A stretch of DNA of 64,000 bases from the NCBI RefSeq assembly GCF_051014685.1, contig NC_135060.1:7998001-8062000 (forward strand). Reading direction: 5' to 3'. The stretch is from Ptiloglossa arizonensis (lineage: Eukaryota > Arthropoda > Insecta > Hymenoptera > Colletidae). The position numbers and the translations under genes were made by a program. Positions within the stretch are counted from its first letter, which is position 1; the number at the start of each line of letters is the position of its first letter. Shown here in pieces: positions 11,210-23,179 of the stretch. A model generated the notes under the pieces. That model saw nothing but the letters and a program-made list of their open reading frames with translations. It ran no database searches and had not been told where the DNA came from.

Positions 11210-12340
11210 TGTCACAACGTAGACTACGTTCACCGGATTACGGATCTCGTGACGACACGGTTTCTTTCGGTGGTTCTTTCGTTCTCTCTCGTGTTCTACG
11301 ATGCAGGTTCGAAAGAATTCTGGACGTTTCTCGCAATTGCGCGGAACGTTTCGAAATTTTCAAATACGAGTTACTTCGCGCCACAATGTAGATTACATTA
11401 CCAGATCTCGAGACGACACGACTTTTTTCCAAATTCTTCGATTATGTGGGTTCTACGATTTAGGTTCGAGAGAATTCTGGATATTTCTCGTATCTGCTTA
11501 GAACGTTACAAAATTTTCAAATATGAATTACTTCGCGCCACAATGTAGATTACATTACCAGATCTCGAGACGACACGACTTTTTTCCAAATTCTTCGATT
11601 ATGTGGGTTCTACGATTTAGGTTCGAGAGAATTCTGGATATTTCTCGTATCTGCTTAGAACGTTACAAAATTTTCAAATATGAATTACTTCGCGCCACAA
11701 TGTAGATTACATTACCAGATCTCGAGACGACACGACTTTTTTCCAAATTCTTCGATTATGTGGGTTCTACAATTTAGGTTCGAGAGAATTCTGGATATTT
11801 CTCGTATCTGCTTAGAACGTTACAAAATTTTCAAATATGAATTACTTCGCGCCACAATGCGGAGACTAGATTATCGGATCTCGAGACTACACGACTTTTT
11901 TTTCCAAATTCTTCGATTATGTGGGTTCTACGATTTAGGTTCGAGAGAATTCTGGATATTTCTCGTATCTGCTTAGAACGTTACAAAATTTTCAAATATG
12001 AATTACTTCGCGCCACAATGCGGGAACTAGATTATCGGATCTCGAGACTACACGACTTTTTTTCCAAATTCTTCGATTGTGTGGGTTCTACGATTTAGGT
12101 TCGAGAGAATTCTGGATATTTCTCGTATCTGCTTAGAACGTTACAAAATTTTCAAATACGAGTTATTTCGCGCCACAACGTAGGCTATTGTTCTTTGAAT
12201 TATCGGATCTCGAGACGACCCGTTTTTTTTCCCAATTTCTTCGGTGGATCATACGCATTTTACGATTTAAGTACGAGAGAATTCCGAGCATTTTTCATGT
12301 TTTCTTAACCATGTAGAACGTTACAAAATCTTCTTAAAAA
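11210..12340 (+). repeat. 157-bp satellite-like tandem array, 7 units
   Basis: Anchor CGCGCCACAATG recurs at 11377, 11534, 11691, 11848 and 12009, and as CGCGCCACAACG at 12169, giving spacings of 157, 157, 157, 161 and 160. Each unit runs through CAGATCTCGAGACGACACGA, an A/T-rich stretch, GATTATGTGGGTTCTACGAT and TCTCGTATCTGCTTAGAACG. The middle units are nearly identical, and the first (from 11210) and last (to about 12340) are diverged, as expected for an array evolving by unequal exchange. 157 is not a multiple of three, and the short frames in it are by-products. Confidence 0.93.
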
Positions 12341-12439
12341 TGGTATCCAAAAGTGTGGAAACAAATACAAAATCTTCTTCAACGTCACGTAGGTGACTAA
12401 GGATTGACTGTAGAATGTTACAAAATCCTTTTAAAAATA

Positions 12440-12574
12440 TTAGATCGTTCGGAAAGTCATTTCGTTTCTCCAAAATGGAGAATATATAACTTAATAAAAT
12501 GTTTATACACTCTAAAAAAATCGTGTTTCATTTTCACCAAAAAAAAACAAAATAACTTTCCAAACAACCTAATA
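12440..12574 (+). mobile_element. Mariner-type MITE (copy 2)
   Basis: About 135 bp bounded by TA. The left end GATCGTTCGGAAAGTCATTT mirrors the right end (reverse complement GGTTGTTTGGAAAGTTATTT). The core carries the family blocks CCAAAATGGAGAATATATAA, AAAATGTTTATACACTCT and CGTGTTTCATTTTCACC. It lies just beyond the 157-bp array, whose GTTACAAAATCCTT motif recurs immediately upstream. Confidence 0.8.
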
Positions 12575-13605
12575 GTACCCAAAAGTGTGAAAATTCATGC
12601 AAAATATCTATCGATACAAATTTTATCGTTCTCTTCTTCAACCTTGTTGCATCGTGTTGGCAAGTGTTGGTCGGTCAAGTAGCATTTCGTTTCTTGTCAA
12701 TTACTTTTCTCCATGTTTAACATCAATATCTTTTTTTCTTTACGCAAGATCAACATTGTCTTCGAACGTCTCGATTGAAATAATTTCTTCGTGGTTGCTT
12801 ACGTATCCTCGGCTGAGAACACCGGCAGATACCGTGTACGTATATGGTAGCCCGGTTCCATGGGTAATCCGGTATGCGCAATCGTGTCAGGTTCGTCTCC
12901 CATGGAGGTCTGTCGCGCAAAACGGTTCTGTTTTTAAAAGTCGTTACCTCGTGATCCCGTAAACACCGTAATAATCGATAACCGAGATCGCGTACAGAAA
13001 AAAATCATTGTCCAACTGTCTGTACACAAAACGCATCGTCCAATGGACAGTTCGCTCGATTCGTGAACCTAACATCTGTGTATCGATACTGGACTCTGAG
13101 AAATGAAATTCTTTCGAAAGAAGAATCGAGAAGTTTTCTTCCGATCGCTCTACAAAATATGGAAAAAGTTGTGCCCCTTGTTAAAAACACTTGTATCTTC
13201 TTACGGAAACGTTTAACGTACAAATTTAAATAATCGTGCAATTTGATCCGTTATTAAATCAATCAAAATTTATATATTGTAAAATATATAAGTTGTTGCA
13301 TCAATGTTTCCTCGGTTGTACGAAACGATTGAATAGTGATATAAAAAGAAGCTCTACCGCGCTCTTTTAGTATATAATGTAATAAATATTGCACAATAAA
13401 GAAAATATCCTCAAGTGGCGTACGCGAAACTTTAATCACTATACAGACTCACTGTACAGCTTGTTAATTTTACCAACGGAGTAACGAACGTCGTTTACCG
13501 CAATTAAAAAAAAAAACATTTATTACGAATGAGTATCTCGTCGCGTTAATAATACATCGAGTCTCAATTCGCGACGCAGCAATAAGTGGCGTATTTTCCA
13601 TTCGA

Positions 13606-13755
13606 GATTGAAGCAGATCGTTCATAAGAGGCAATTGCACGAGTGGTTAAGTATGGGTCATAGATGGCGGGTATATATTGTGTAAGTGATCCTATTAGAT
13701 TGGTCATTTCGATAATCGTAGGAATTTTCAGCTCCATTTTCCTCTAACTGTCGAG
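13606..13755. repeat. Diverged duplicated segment, copy B
   Basis: Collinear partner of 7896-8080. Shared blocks include CATAAGAGGC, TGGTTAAGTATGGGTCA, GGGTATATAT, TTAGATTGGTC and TCGATAAT. No terminal repeats or target duplications were recognised, so the mechanism is unknown. Confidence 0.5.
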
Positions 13756-13840
13756 GGGGGTGTGCTACCGTGCTTCGTGTTCCTGCTGGTGACGTAACGA
13801 CGTCGGAAAACGACGACGCGGGTACCACGTTTCTTTGTCA

Positions 13841-13950
13841 CCTTGCATCGCGAACCGAGCGCGCGGTGCAACGTTTATCGGGCGCGGTGCATCGTGAACC
13901 GAGCGCGGTGCATCGTGCATCGAGCGCGGTGCAACGTTTATCGAGCGCGA
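13841..13950 (+). repeat. 21-bp GC-rich tandem repeat, about 5 copies
   Basis: The unit is GAGCGCGGTGCATCGTGCAT plus C, alternating with a GCAACGTTTATC variant. It is far more GC-rich than its surroundings. Being 21 bp, it keeps a seven-residue repeat open on the forward strand (AVHRASS/AVQRLSS), but nothing else suggests a gene. Confidence 0.8.
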
Positions 13951-14257
13951 TAGCCCCCGCTTCGAAACTCGAAGAGTCAACCCTCTCCCAGCTCGAAGCT
14001 TCGTCTCTGGAAGGAACTGGAACACCTCGAGGCGAAATATTTCGCATCGAGAGAGTGAAAAAATTGTTAATATTGTAAAGTTCAGATTATAATAAACTTC
14101 CAGATTCTTCTTCGTTTCGATATCGCTTCTTTGGAAAGAAGTGATGTAATATTAGAGATTGATGGAAATAATTCTCGATTCTGTTATTACACGTAGTTGT
14201 TTATAATGTCGCTATCGTGGATCGACGAAACGTAAATTTACAATTCGAGTACCGTTT

Positions 14258-14738
14258 GTTGTCTATTTTGATAATTGCCCATGAATATTACAGGCACTGT
14301 CGATAATTGAGTAATTTTAAGAAGAAGTTTGAAATAAGACAAATTTAACCCTTTGGTAGTTCTAGTTGTCTGTTTCGATTATTGGTTCTACGGTTTATTA
14401 ATTGGATATTTTGATAATTGTCCATGAAGATTGTAGGCACTGTCGATAATTGAGTAATTTCAAGAAGAAGTTTCAAACAAGACAAATTGATCACTTTGGT
14501 AGTTCTAGTTGTCTATTTCGATAATTGTCCACGAATATCGTAGGCAATGACAGCATTAATAATTGAGTAATTTCAAGAAGAAGTTTCAAACAAGACAAAT
14601 TGAACCCTTTGGTAATTCTAATTATCTATTTCGATAAATGTCCACGAATATCGTAGACAAAAGCAGCATTAATAATTGAGAAATTTTACGAAGAAGTTTC
14701 AAACGAGTGAAATTGACTCATCTGGTAATTCCAGTGTT
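14258..14738 (+). repeat. Tandem repeat of about 110-140 bp, 4 units, related to 23.2-24.1 kb
   Basis: Four units begin with RTTRTCTRTTTYGATAAWTG and contain a TAATTGAGTAATTTTAAGAA type block, AGAAGTTTGAAA and CCTTTGGTAGTTCTAGT. One copy carries TTTAACCCTTTGG, resembling a TTAA-CCCTTT piggyBac-type end, so the unit may derive from such an element. The same blocks recur in the longer array at 23180-24062. Confidence 0.8.
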
Positions 14739-17424
14739 AAACGTATGTATCGCAAGAGTTGAACGAGTTCGTTTCGTAGAAGGAAGGAAGTTACTTCCTT
14801 CGCGAAGCGAAGACCGTCTTCGACCGCAAACCAGTGTCAGATGCAAATAAAAAACATCGAATAGCTCTCGTTCCACGTTAGTACCCGACACTTTCCGCCG
14901 TTACGGTACGACCGAGGAGATCGTTTATTTCAATAGCTCGCAAATTCGTTACCAGCCCCAAAGGTGGATAATTGGACTCGTACGTACACCGAGAGAAACT
15001 GTATACCCTCGTCCAGGGAACTCGATTCACGATTCACAGAATTCGGAAAAAAAGAAAAAAAAAAAAAAAAAAAGACAACGCGTTTCCGGAAGAGGCAAAA
15101 ATTTCAACTGTATCGCTCGACGCGACGCTATTCGACGCCGGTCGTTGAACGCGCCACGCGGCCCTAAAAAGGAGAAACTTTTTATAACACTTTTCACAGA
15201 AGAAAAAACAACTTTCTCGTACGGTTTTCCATTCAATTTATGCGTCCGATTGAAAGCAATAATTTCTCTGGCTCGTGAAACTGTTAAGAGGTGGAAGTAG
15301 ACCATAAAGGAATTCAATCTCTCGTCGAAGATCCTTTCGAGCAGATGCGTGGCGTTTCGAAGCTGACGAAAGAGGAACGATGAATAGAAGGTAGAGAGAA
15401 CGAAACTTAAGAAGACAGAGAGAGATCAGAAGAGAGCAGAAGAGGCTGCCGAAACCACGCTGCCGCTGGTAGAACCCTATCATTAGCTTTCTGCCAAGGG
15501 TCGAACCTTAATCTCTACCGTGCCTCGTGTTTTTCCATTTTTCACGAAACACCTGGCCACACGCGCACACCGCGCGATAGCAGGTGATCGGGTTCTCCTT
15601 GTTTGTATACAAGGTGGATCCTGGAAGCTTTCGAGGCTTCTTCGCGGTTAGGGGAATCGACCAGCGAAAAAGAAACATCTAAGAACGACCCGTATCGCAA
15701 CCAACGATTCGTCTCTCTCTTCCCTCGATGAATGTTTTATCAAGGTTCGTGACGTCGTGCGGATCGGGCTACTCCGAGATAATTTCGAAGATGGCTGTTT
15801 AACATTTTACGGGGACGGTAACCTCTCTGTCGTTCTCGTTTATCCGATTGTATCCGTCTTTCGAGATAAAGGCAATTTTACGTTAACCTCGATTCTTTGG
15901 CTAAGAAAACTTTTCACGAGACTCGTGATAAAGAAACTTGAATCGTTCGATGTAAATGCTGAAGAGAGAGAGAGTGAGTTAATTTTTCGACGAAGATAAT
16001 CGGAAGATTTGGAAAAATGTATATATATCTTCATCGAACGTTATATCAGAGTTGTTATTGCAACGCATTGTTAAGTGCGTAGAGACGACAGTAGTTCGCA
16101 TTATGTCATCGTTTTCATATTCGCTCTGCGTTAATATATTTCTCGTGCATTCGTTATCATACTTATTCGATTCGTCCGCGTACATATACAATTCGCACGA
16201 GATTGACAAATACATTTCCAACCGTTCTTGAAAACGTATAACACTTTTCACAATCTTGAATTTCCAAAAAAAAAAAAGCAGAAACACCTCTCTAATTCCA
16301 TCCATAAAATATTCCTCCCCTGTTCGCTCAACGGAGCGAGCTGACAATTTAAACTCAACGCGAGGATAATATCATTACGTTAGAAACCTCGCTGTGAAAC
16401 TGATCGGAAGCAACGCGCGTCGCTCGTGTAATCAACCGTTTGATAAATTACTTTTTCCCTCGTTCGCGATCCACCGTGCGAAACAACGAAATAATTCTCG
16501 GCTGGTACTCGCGTACCGATAATAATGCACGATTTCCTACTTGCATTTTCCTGCAGCAGAGTGAAAAGAACCGTATTCGTATCCGTTTCGAAAATATCGC
16601 TGCTGTTTTTCACCACGCGTTTCAATTCGAACGACTCGAGCGAGTCGTTTCTTTGGAAATAAATTTATATCGTATCGCGAGGCGCGTATAAATTTATCAA
16701 GCACTCGGCTCCAAGCTCGGTGATTTAAATCGTTGGAGAATTTTTTCGAACACACCATGTACGGACGGCAATCGAGAGCGCACCGGTTCCTCCACCTTTT
16801 GCCACACGTGCACGAGCGAGGACACGTTTCATCCACGAGGTAAGAGAAACAACGCTCGACGATCGCTACTTGCGCGCAGAACACAGACATACACACAGAG
16901 AGGTATACAGAGAGGAGGAGAACACACGCAGGACAGAAATCCCTTCGGGACACGTGCAGGTTAGCAGATGTATCTCGTCTCAACACCTGCCAACTCGCTC
17001 GCGCAGGTACAAAGACTAGAGGCTTAGGACGAGGCCGGCCGGCAGCTGCAGCTGCTCTCGCACGGTCTTTCCCATAGAAAAACGACCTTTTCCGAGAGGG
17101 TACCTTTTCGAGGGCCTCCGTGGCCCATTACTTCTCTACCGTGATGGTGCACGAGCGGTGCGTGGGCGAATTGCACGGGATCTAGGAACACTCCGGACTT
17201 CCTGCGACGAGGAGAGAGCTCCTTGCGTGGCAAGGATCGATCGAACCACCTTTACGGTCCTTTTTCGGAAACTTCGGGGGGCGTGACCGGTCTCCAGTGT
17301 TCGGACTTTGTGTAACGATACAGAGCGGAGGATTTCGCTCGTTTGTGCAAGGGAACCTTACCGTTCGGTTACTTATTCAGTGTTTGTTGCGATTACATTC
17401 GGTGAGAGCGTAATTGGAAATTAT
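14739..17424. other. Non-coding stretch
   Basis: No supported gene apart from a low-confidence frame at 16537-16986. Contains an A-rich tract (about 15047-15073) and a CT/GA-rich zone near 15410-15440. On the forward strand at 16757 an ATG in good context (ACACCATGT) is followed by 28 open codons and a consensus donor (ACGAG|GTAAGA at 16840-16841), so a short first exon is conceivable but unsupported by anything downstream. Confidence 0.35.
16537..16986 (-). CDS. Unrecognised 149-codon frame with Cys-rich middle
   Basis: The predicted product has an N-terminal hydrophobic stretch (CVLLLSVYLSVCMSVFCAQV, about residues 20-41) followed by a cysteine-dense segment (RCFSYLVDETCPRSCTCGKR and on to DCRPYMVC) and a basic C-terminal half. 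That layout resembles a small secreted disulfide-rich protein. However, the hydrophobic part is encoded by a low-complexity CA/GA-rich tract on the other strand, the cysteine spacing was not recognised, and no promoter or splice sites were seen. A chance frame is the more likely explanation. Confidence 0.13.
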   Translation of the reverse strand: MLRRDTSANLHVSRRDFCPACVLLLSVYLSVCMSVFCAQVAIVERCFSYLVDETCPRSCTCGKRWRNRCALDCRPYMVCSKKFSNDLNHRAWSRVLDKFIRASRYDINLFPKKRLARVVRIETRGEKQQRYFRNGYEYGSFHSAAGKCK

Positions 17425-17553
17425 TAGGTTGTTCGGAAGGTTATTTCGTTTTCCAAATGGAGAATATACAATTTAGTAAAATGTTTATATACTTTGAAAA
17501 AATTGTGTTTCATTTTCACCAAAGAAAAACGAAACGACTTTCCGAACAAACTA
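17425..17553 (+). mobile_element. Mariner-type MITE (copy 3)
   Basis: About 129 bp with TA at both ends: left GGTTGTTCGGAAGGTTATTT, right reverse complement GTTTGTTCGGAAAGTCGTTT. The internal blocks are the family's. It is the first of three copies in a local tandem duplication. Confidence 0.8.
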
Positions 17554-17726
17554 TATTTTACGTTACCAGAATGGGCATTCGTGTTTCTTAACGCGTGCAC
17601 GTGATTAATAATGGTGAATTTGGTTCGCTAAAGGAATATTTTTTTATTTATGGAATATTGTCTCGTTTTAAAAGTTTATCGATAAAGATACTTTGCTGTA
17701 CGTTTACTGTGAAACTTAGGGTTTTA

Positions 17727-17861
17727 TTGAGTTGTTCAAAGTGATTTCGTTTTCTAAAATGGAGAATATACAATTTAGTAAAATGTTTATATTCTCTGAA
17801 AAAATTGAGTTTCATTTTCACCAAAGAAAAACGAAACGACTTTCCGAACAAACGGAAACTA
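17727..17861 (+). mobile_element. Mariner-type MITE (copy 4)
   Basis: Second MITE of the local tandem duplication. The left end is eroded (GAGTTGTTCAAAGTGATTTC) and the right end carries a 6-bp CGGAAA insertion relative to copy 3. Confidence 0.75.
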
Positions 17862-18032
17862 TATTTTACGTTACCAGAACGGACATTCGTGTTTCTTAAC
17901 GCGTGCACGTGATCGATAATGGTGAATTTGGTTCGCCAAAGGAATATTTTTTTATTTATGTAATATTGTCTCGTTTTAAAAGTTTATCAATAAAGATACT
18001 TTACTGTAAGTTCACTGTGAAACTTAGGGTTT

Positions 18033-18184
18033 TATTGGGTCGTTTGGAAAGTAATTTCGTTTTCCAAAATGGAGAATATATAATTTAGTAAAATGTTTAT
18101 ACGCTCTGAAAAAATTGAGTTTCATTGCGTTGAGTTTTCATTCTCACCAAAGAAAAACGAAACGACTTTCCAAACGACCCAATA
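18033..18184 (+). mobile_element. Mariner-type MITE (copy 5, best-preserved ends)
   Basis: About 152 bp. The left end TATTGGGTCGTTTGGAAAGT and the reverse complement of the right end agree over more than 30 bp with a single mismatch, the best inverted repeats of the family here. A short internal partial duplication (GAGTTTCATTGCGTTGAGTT) makes it longer than its relatives. Confidence 0.85.
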
Positions 18185-21100
18185 AAATATTGTAAGTACG
18201 ATTGTACATTTGCTCGAAATAATTTAATCGTATTGTTAGTTCTCCTTTGTTTCTCACGCGAGCAAAAGTTACAATTTCGATTTAAATTTTGAAATATTGA
18301 AATTCGGATACGATAAAAGTAGATGAAGCGTTTAAAAGAATGGTAGACGTTACGATTATTGGTGAAAATAATTTTCTCAAGTGCAAGGTGCACGGAATAG
18401 CAAGTGCAGTTCGAGTTGCAATTTATTGAACTTGAATCCAAAGCGGTGAAATATTTTTTTAAACAGCATCTCGAGTTGTGTTATCGAAAAATGCAAACAT
18501 TTTATAATACACTCGTATTTTCGGGACAAACAACGTGCGTAACAGGTTCGTGGAAATGTTGTCGAAGCAACCGAAATAAATTTAAATACAACGTTTCATC
18601 GGTTTCCCCGTTCGCAACTATATTTGTTCGTTTGCGATAATCACGCGACACAATTACTCGTGCTTTCAAAAATACATTAATCCGTATTTGCCTGTATACG
18701 CGTTCGAAACAAATTTTGTCGTCGTTATTCCAATTTATTTTGCACGTCGCCTGATTTTTCGTGGATAATAAACATCAATGTTTGTGGAACAGAAATTCGA
18801 TCGCGTGAAACCTCTGATGAAATCTCTCGATTGGAGAACATCGTTTCGTACGAATTTCCCACGAAACACTCCAAAGAATATTCACGCGATGCGAAGGAAA
18901 AAAATTTCATCCAATAGGGAAGGATAATATCGCTCGTAGATTTTTTCGATCGCAAGAAACGATGTAATATTTCTATCCGGTGTTCGAGTTAACGATTCCT
19001 CGAAAATATCGCGATTAAATCGTTCCACGAAACTAATATACATCTTAACGCTCGATCAATGTCACGATTTAATTTCGAGGTCGAAGATAAGCTTGTTCGG
19101 TGGTCAAGTAACATCTGTATGGTCGATTGGTCCGAAAGGCCAGGTAACAGCATCCAGAGCTCTAACTCGATCAATAGAACCGAAGAAAAAGAACAATTTT
19201 AAGCAACACACGTGTCCGGAGCTGAACATTTCGAAAGTGTAGAAAACTTTCTCCGTGCAATATTATTCGACGTGTACAAACTGTCGACTTTTTACACTGT
19301 TTCGGATCACCGTGACTTACACGATACATGCAATCACGAGTAAAAGTAATCCACGTGAAAAGATATCCACCTTAAGGTCGTGCATCAATTCTATACAACA
19401 CTCTCAAGGTATACGTTCAATGGAATTGTCTTCGCAGCGATTATCGTTTATCTCTCGATTAGATTTCGTCGAGGGATCATTATTTACCACGAGAAACTCC
19501 GAAATAGTGATACATGGAACTCCAGAACACTTCGATACGATTAACAACTTCTCACCACAGTGATCGTGTTCGTAACTCGACAAAACGAAGAATATCACCG
19601 ATTTGAGTCCTCCAAGATTTAACATCGACAAAGAACAATATGTATCAAACTGTGCTGTAAATCGTTTCAAATTCGATACAAGCGTTGAACAATTTTTGCT
19701 TAGATTGTCACCGAGACGCGATATCGGCTCGTCTCTAGGCGCCTGATAACGCATCATAATCGGAGATAATACGCGCGATTGCAGTAACCCGCTAATCAAA
19801 TATTTCTCAAGCGTGCAGCTCGAGTTTATTTTAAGAAATTAGGCCGCAACCGCCGCCGCGTATTCTGAATTCCGTTAAATAAATCGTCTCTCAGGTGTGT
19901 TCGATCGTCGTAGGTAAAAAGCGTCCGGTAACGATGGATAAGATGTTAATGGACATTCTAATGCCACGAGCTGTCTCGACAGTCACCGGAACGGAATTCT
20001 CGTTGGCTCTTTTTTTTTCCTTTTTTCTTTCTTCTTCTTCTTTTTCTTTTTTTAATATTCCGTACGTCGAAGACGCTTTAACCGACTTGCATCGGGAATC
20101 ACGACCGAACCGTATACGTTTGAGAGACACGCGCGTGAACATTCCTACGTTAACGACGCAACTCGGAATTCAACTCAGACGGGAGTTGATTGCAAATTGA
20201 AACGATCGCGTAAATTCTAAATTATTATCATCATCGTTGTCGACGTCATCGTTGAACGTCTTCATCGCGAGGGTATACGTAACCGAGGGAAGAGAAACTT
20301 GCAAATTTCTCGTATCGATCAACCGATTAAACCGAATCGATGTAATTGTAACCACGGTGATTGTAACTATACAATATTCATTTAAGAACCAATGAAATTG
20401 CATTTTAAAGAGGATTTAACTTGAATTCTATTTTAAAGAGGAAATTTTCATTCATCGCCCGGAAAATTGATTCTTTTGAATTTCCCGCTCGCGCGTCACG
20501 GTTCAGGGAATCGATACTAATTATTGTAAAGGTAATTTACCTTATTTATAAATACTACGTTTTGTATACTTAAGTTTTTCCTTCGCTCGGTTTATGTACG
20601 TTACACGTTACACGTGTACGTGTAAAAAAAAAGTGACGAACTTTATTACCGATCACCGAGCGTATTTCTTTTCAACGTACATACATTACGCAACGACTTT
20701 ATTTTTGCACGCAACTATTACAACACGCTCACCTTGCGGTGCATTCCTTTTTTTACCTTTTATACGCTGGATACGAGATTAATTTATATATAATCGCCGA
20801 AGAGGAAGTGAAACCGTGGTCGTTGAAAGATTCGTTTTTAATTCACTGTCCATTTCAGACGTGGAATTTTTCTTTCGGAGAATTGGTTTTACGAAAAGGA
20901 TTGAGAGAATTTGTTACGAGTTTATTTCAAACCGATGCACTTTGCACAGGATATAAAATAAACTCGAACAGAGTCACTGTGTGTACAACAAAACAAATCT
21001 TTTTTCTTTCTTCAAAATTGGAACCATTTCCCTTGAAAATTCTTCTATCGCTCTATATCATGGAATATGAAATTCTGTAAAATTTGCAATTGAACTTTCC

Positions 21101-21553
21101 ATTCGTATACTTTCCACAATAATGCGCAAACTTTTATTTTCTTCGAAATGATGTTTCCAGCCCCACGATCGCTTCTCTGGCGATACGAAACAACGAATCC
21201 ATCGACAGAATCGTTCGAATCGCGTTCGCGGGAAAGTTTCAAATTTTTACAAATTTTCGAATATTTCTCGTTAGATCGCGAGACGTGGGAACGATCCTGG
21301 ATCTCGATCGAAACGTCGACCATCGATCAAAGTCGTTGAACAACCAGACGAGGGGAGATATTCATATAATAATAAGCCACTGCCGAGAGACAGGGTAGGC
21401 AAAAAACGAGCGTTTTCCAACGAGGTAAAAGCGAGCCGCGATCCTCGAAACGAGTGCACCACCGTGGTATTATGATGTTTCGCAAAGCGTAGGATATTGC
21501 AACGTGCAATTTCCCTTTTCCAAGCGGAATTAATCTCGGTACGGTGATAGTAA

Positions 21554-21707
21554 CTTTGGACGCGATCCGTGGCCATCGATTATAACGAAATCAAGGGTAC
21601 TTTCCACCGAACGGTGAAATCTCACGGGAACTTTGCCCGGGAATTTCAAACGAATGCCAAGAGCAAGCTGGTTTACATCGAGCGTTTGATATGTATAACA
21701 CGGTACG
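21554..21707 (+). CDS. Exon-like open segment ending in a splice donor
   Basis: After a TAA at 21551, 51 codons stay open with ordinary protein-like composition (LWTRSVAIDYNEIKGTFHRT then VKSHGNFAREFQTNAKSKLV) up to TACG|GTGAGT, a good 5' splice site. The frame has no ATG, so it would have to be an internal exon, and the acceptor side (GATAG) has no pyrimidine tract, which argues against it. The following 80 bp look non-repetitive. The protein was not recognised. Confidence 0.15.
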
Positions 21708-22379
21708 GTGAGTCATCCAGTTAGGCCAATTCGTAGACGACGATTACGCCCTGACTGACCTTCTATGCATATTTTGTATGCAGGTAGTAGTGAAATTTTC
21801 TTTTCGTTGAAGAGTAAATACGTTGCGTTTTAATTGTAAAGTTTTCTTTCGATTTCGAGCTCAGGATCTTCGAAACGAGAATATCGTGTATGGAATTTTT
21901 TTAAATTTTGAGACTAAGGAACTATAGGAGTGTTCTGTGTATGTATTAGAATAACTTTAATCGTAGAGAAATAATGTAGAAGACTCGAGGTAAGATCTTT
22001 GGTTCAGAAATGTTTCTAAGATAGTTTCTCTAACTTTGCGATACAACGAATGAACCGAGGAAATTGAGAAGCAATTCGTTTATTGTAACAGCATTGATGG
22101 AAGAAAATCAGGGTTAACTTCCAAAATCCTTGGTCAATCTCTTCGTATTTTATTCCATGTAAATTCGGACGAATCGAACGTTCAGCGCACAGTTCAAATA
22201 CGTAATATATTTTTCCGTGTGTATTTCCATTTCCTCGAGATAATAAGACGCGTGTAACGCGTTGCGTGGTCGAACGGTTTATTTGCATCTGATTCAATGT
22301 ACATTTAAACCAAGTGACGTTCAGTGCGCTCTCCCTTTGATTCGCTTTCGTACGAATAACGCGTTGAATAGGGACGTAA

Positions 22380-22392
22380 CATATATATATAT
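22380..22392. repeat. Short AT microsatellite
   Basis: An uninterrupted run of AT dinucleotides followed by a T-run. Confidence 0.7.
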
Positions 22393-22989
22393 TTTTCCAC
22401 CGTGTCCATTTCCATTTTCTCGCGAAACTAACGAGTCGGTACCGTTGTTATTGTACAGTTGTACGCTCGATGTGAATCTTATTCGATGTAAATCCGTTCG
22501 AGTTAAAGGTTGCGCGCTACATAGGGTACGGGTATCGAAAAACCAGCACCGTGTAAACTAAGTCAGTGTGACGATTATTCTGTTCGATTATTCTCTACGT
22601 TGAATCGAGTCATCGAAGACGATCGAGAGACTCGCTTTTACTTGGGGGAAAGATGCGAGGGGGCCCACCCATAAACCGCCCGTGAGTTATCGTGTTCCTC
22701 GGTTACAGAAGCGTTCCGTGCGTTCGATTGTTTCTCGTGGATAAAGTGCGGAGTCGGAACCTTAAAACTTGATTTATCGAACTATTAACGCTTCGGTATG
22801 TTGTACGGAGTGAGTGACGCAATTGGAACGGGCCGTGCCGCCCGTTTCGTTCGTGCTGGACAAAAATGGTAAAGAAGAAAGTTGAACGATATGACAAGGT
22901 CTATCTTCTCGTGACCTTGCTTTTTTCGACGGTGCAACAATGTACCTACAAAGTGTGCTTGTGTTTTAATTTTTTTCTTGGAGTATACT

Positions 22990-23008
22990 TGTGTGTGTGT
23001 GTGTGTGT
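22990..23008. repeat. TG microsatellite
   Basis: An uninterrupted TG dinucleotide run of about nine repeats followed by a T-run. Confidence 0.85.
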
Positions 23009-23179
23009 TTTTTAAAGATAGATTCTTTACTCTGTGTACGAGAATATCGAATAGAGATGTTCGAAAGAGAAACAGGACGAGATACTCGAAATTTCGTAAG
23101 TGGACGTTGGAAGCATTTTTCGATCAATATTTGTATTAAATCGGACACGTGTCTCTGAAGTTAGATGAGAAATGGGTAA

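Larger units (their letters stand above)
17425..18184 (+). repeat. Tandem duplication of about 303 bp containing a MITE
   Basis: The MITE plus about 175 bp of flank (TTTTACGTTACCAGAA, CATTCGTGTTTCTTAACGCG, GGTGAATTTGGTTCGC, TACTGTGAAACTTAGGGTTT) occurs at 17425 and again at 17727. A third MITE begins at 18033, after which the flank is not repeated. MITE start-to-start distances are about 303 and 306 bp. The whole MITE-flank unit was therefore copied in tandem, most simply by unequal exchange between MITEs. Confidence 0.88.
18185..22989. other. Non-coding stretch
   Basis: No supported gene. The minus-strand frame at 19404-19799 has an ordinary-looking amino-acid mix with an internal ATG but no recognised family. 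A forward exon-like segment ends in a consensus donor at 21707 (listed separately). Nearby, at 21766-21778, TGCATA and TATGCA flank a short spacer. At 22893-22917 CAAGGTC and GACCTTG form a 7-bp stem and also match nuclear-receptor half-site cores. Confidence 0.35.

Noticed and set aside
19404..19799. 131-codon minus-strand frame with a hydrophobic segment
   Set aside because: Starts at TTG (first ATG 14 codons in), with no recognised family and no splice signals. Kept only as a remark in the non-coding block.
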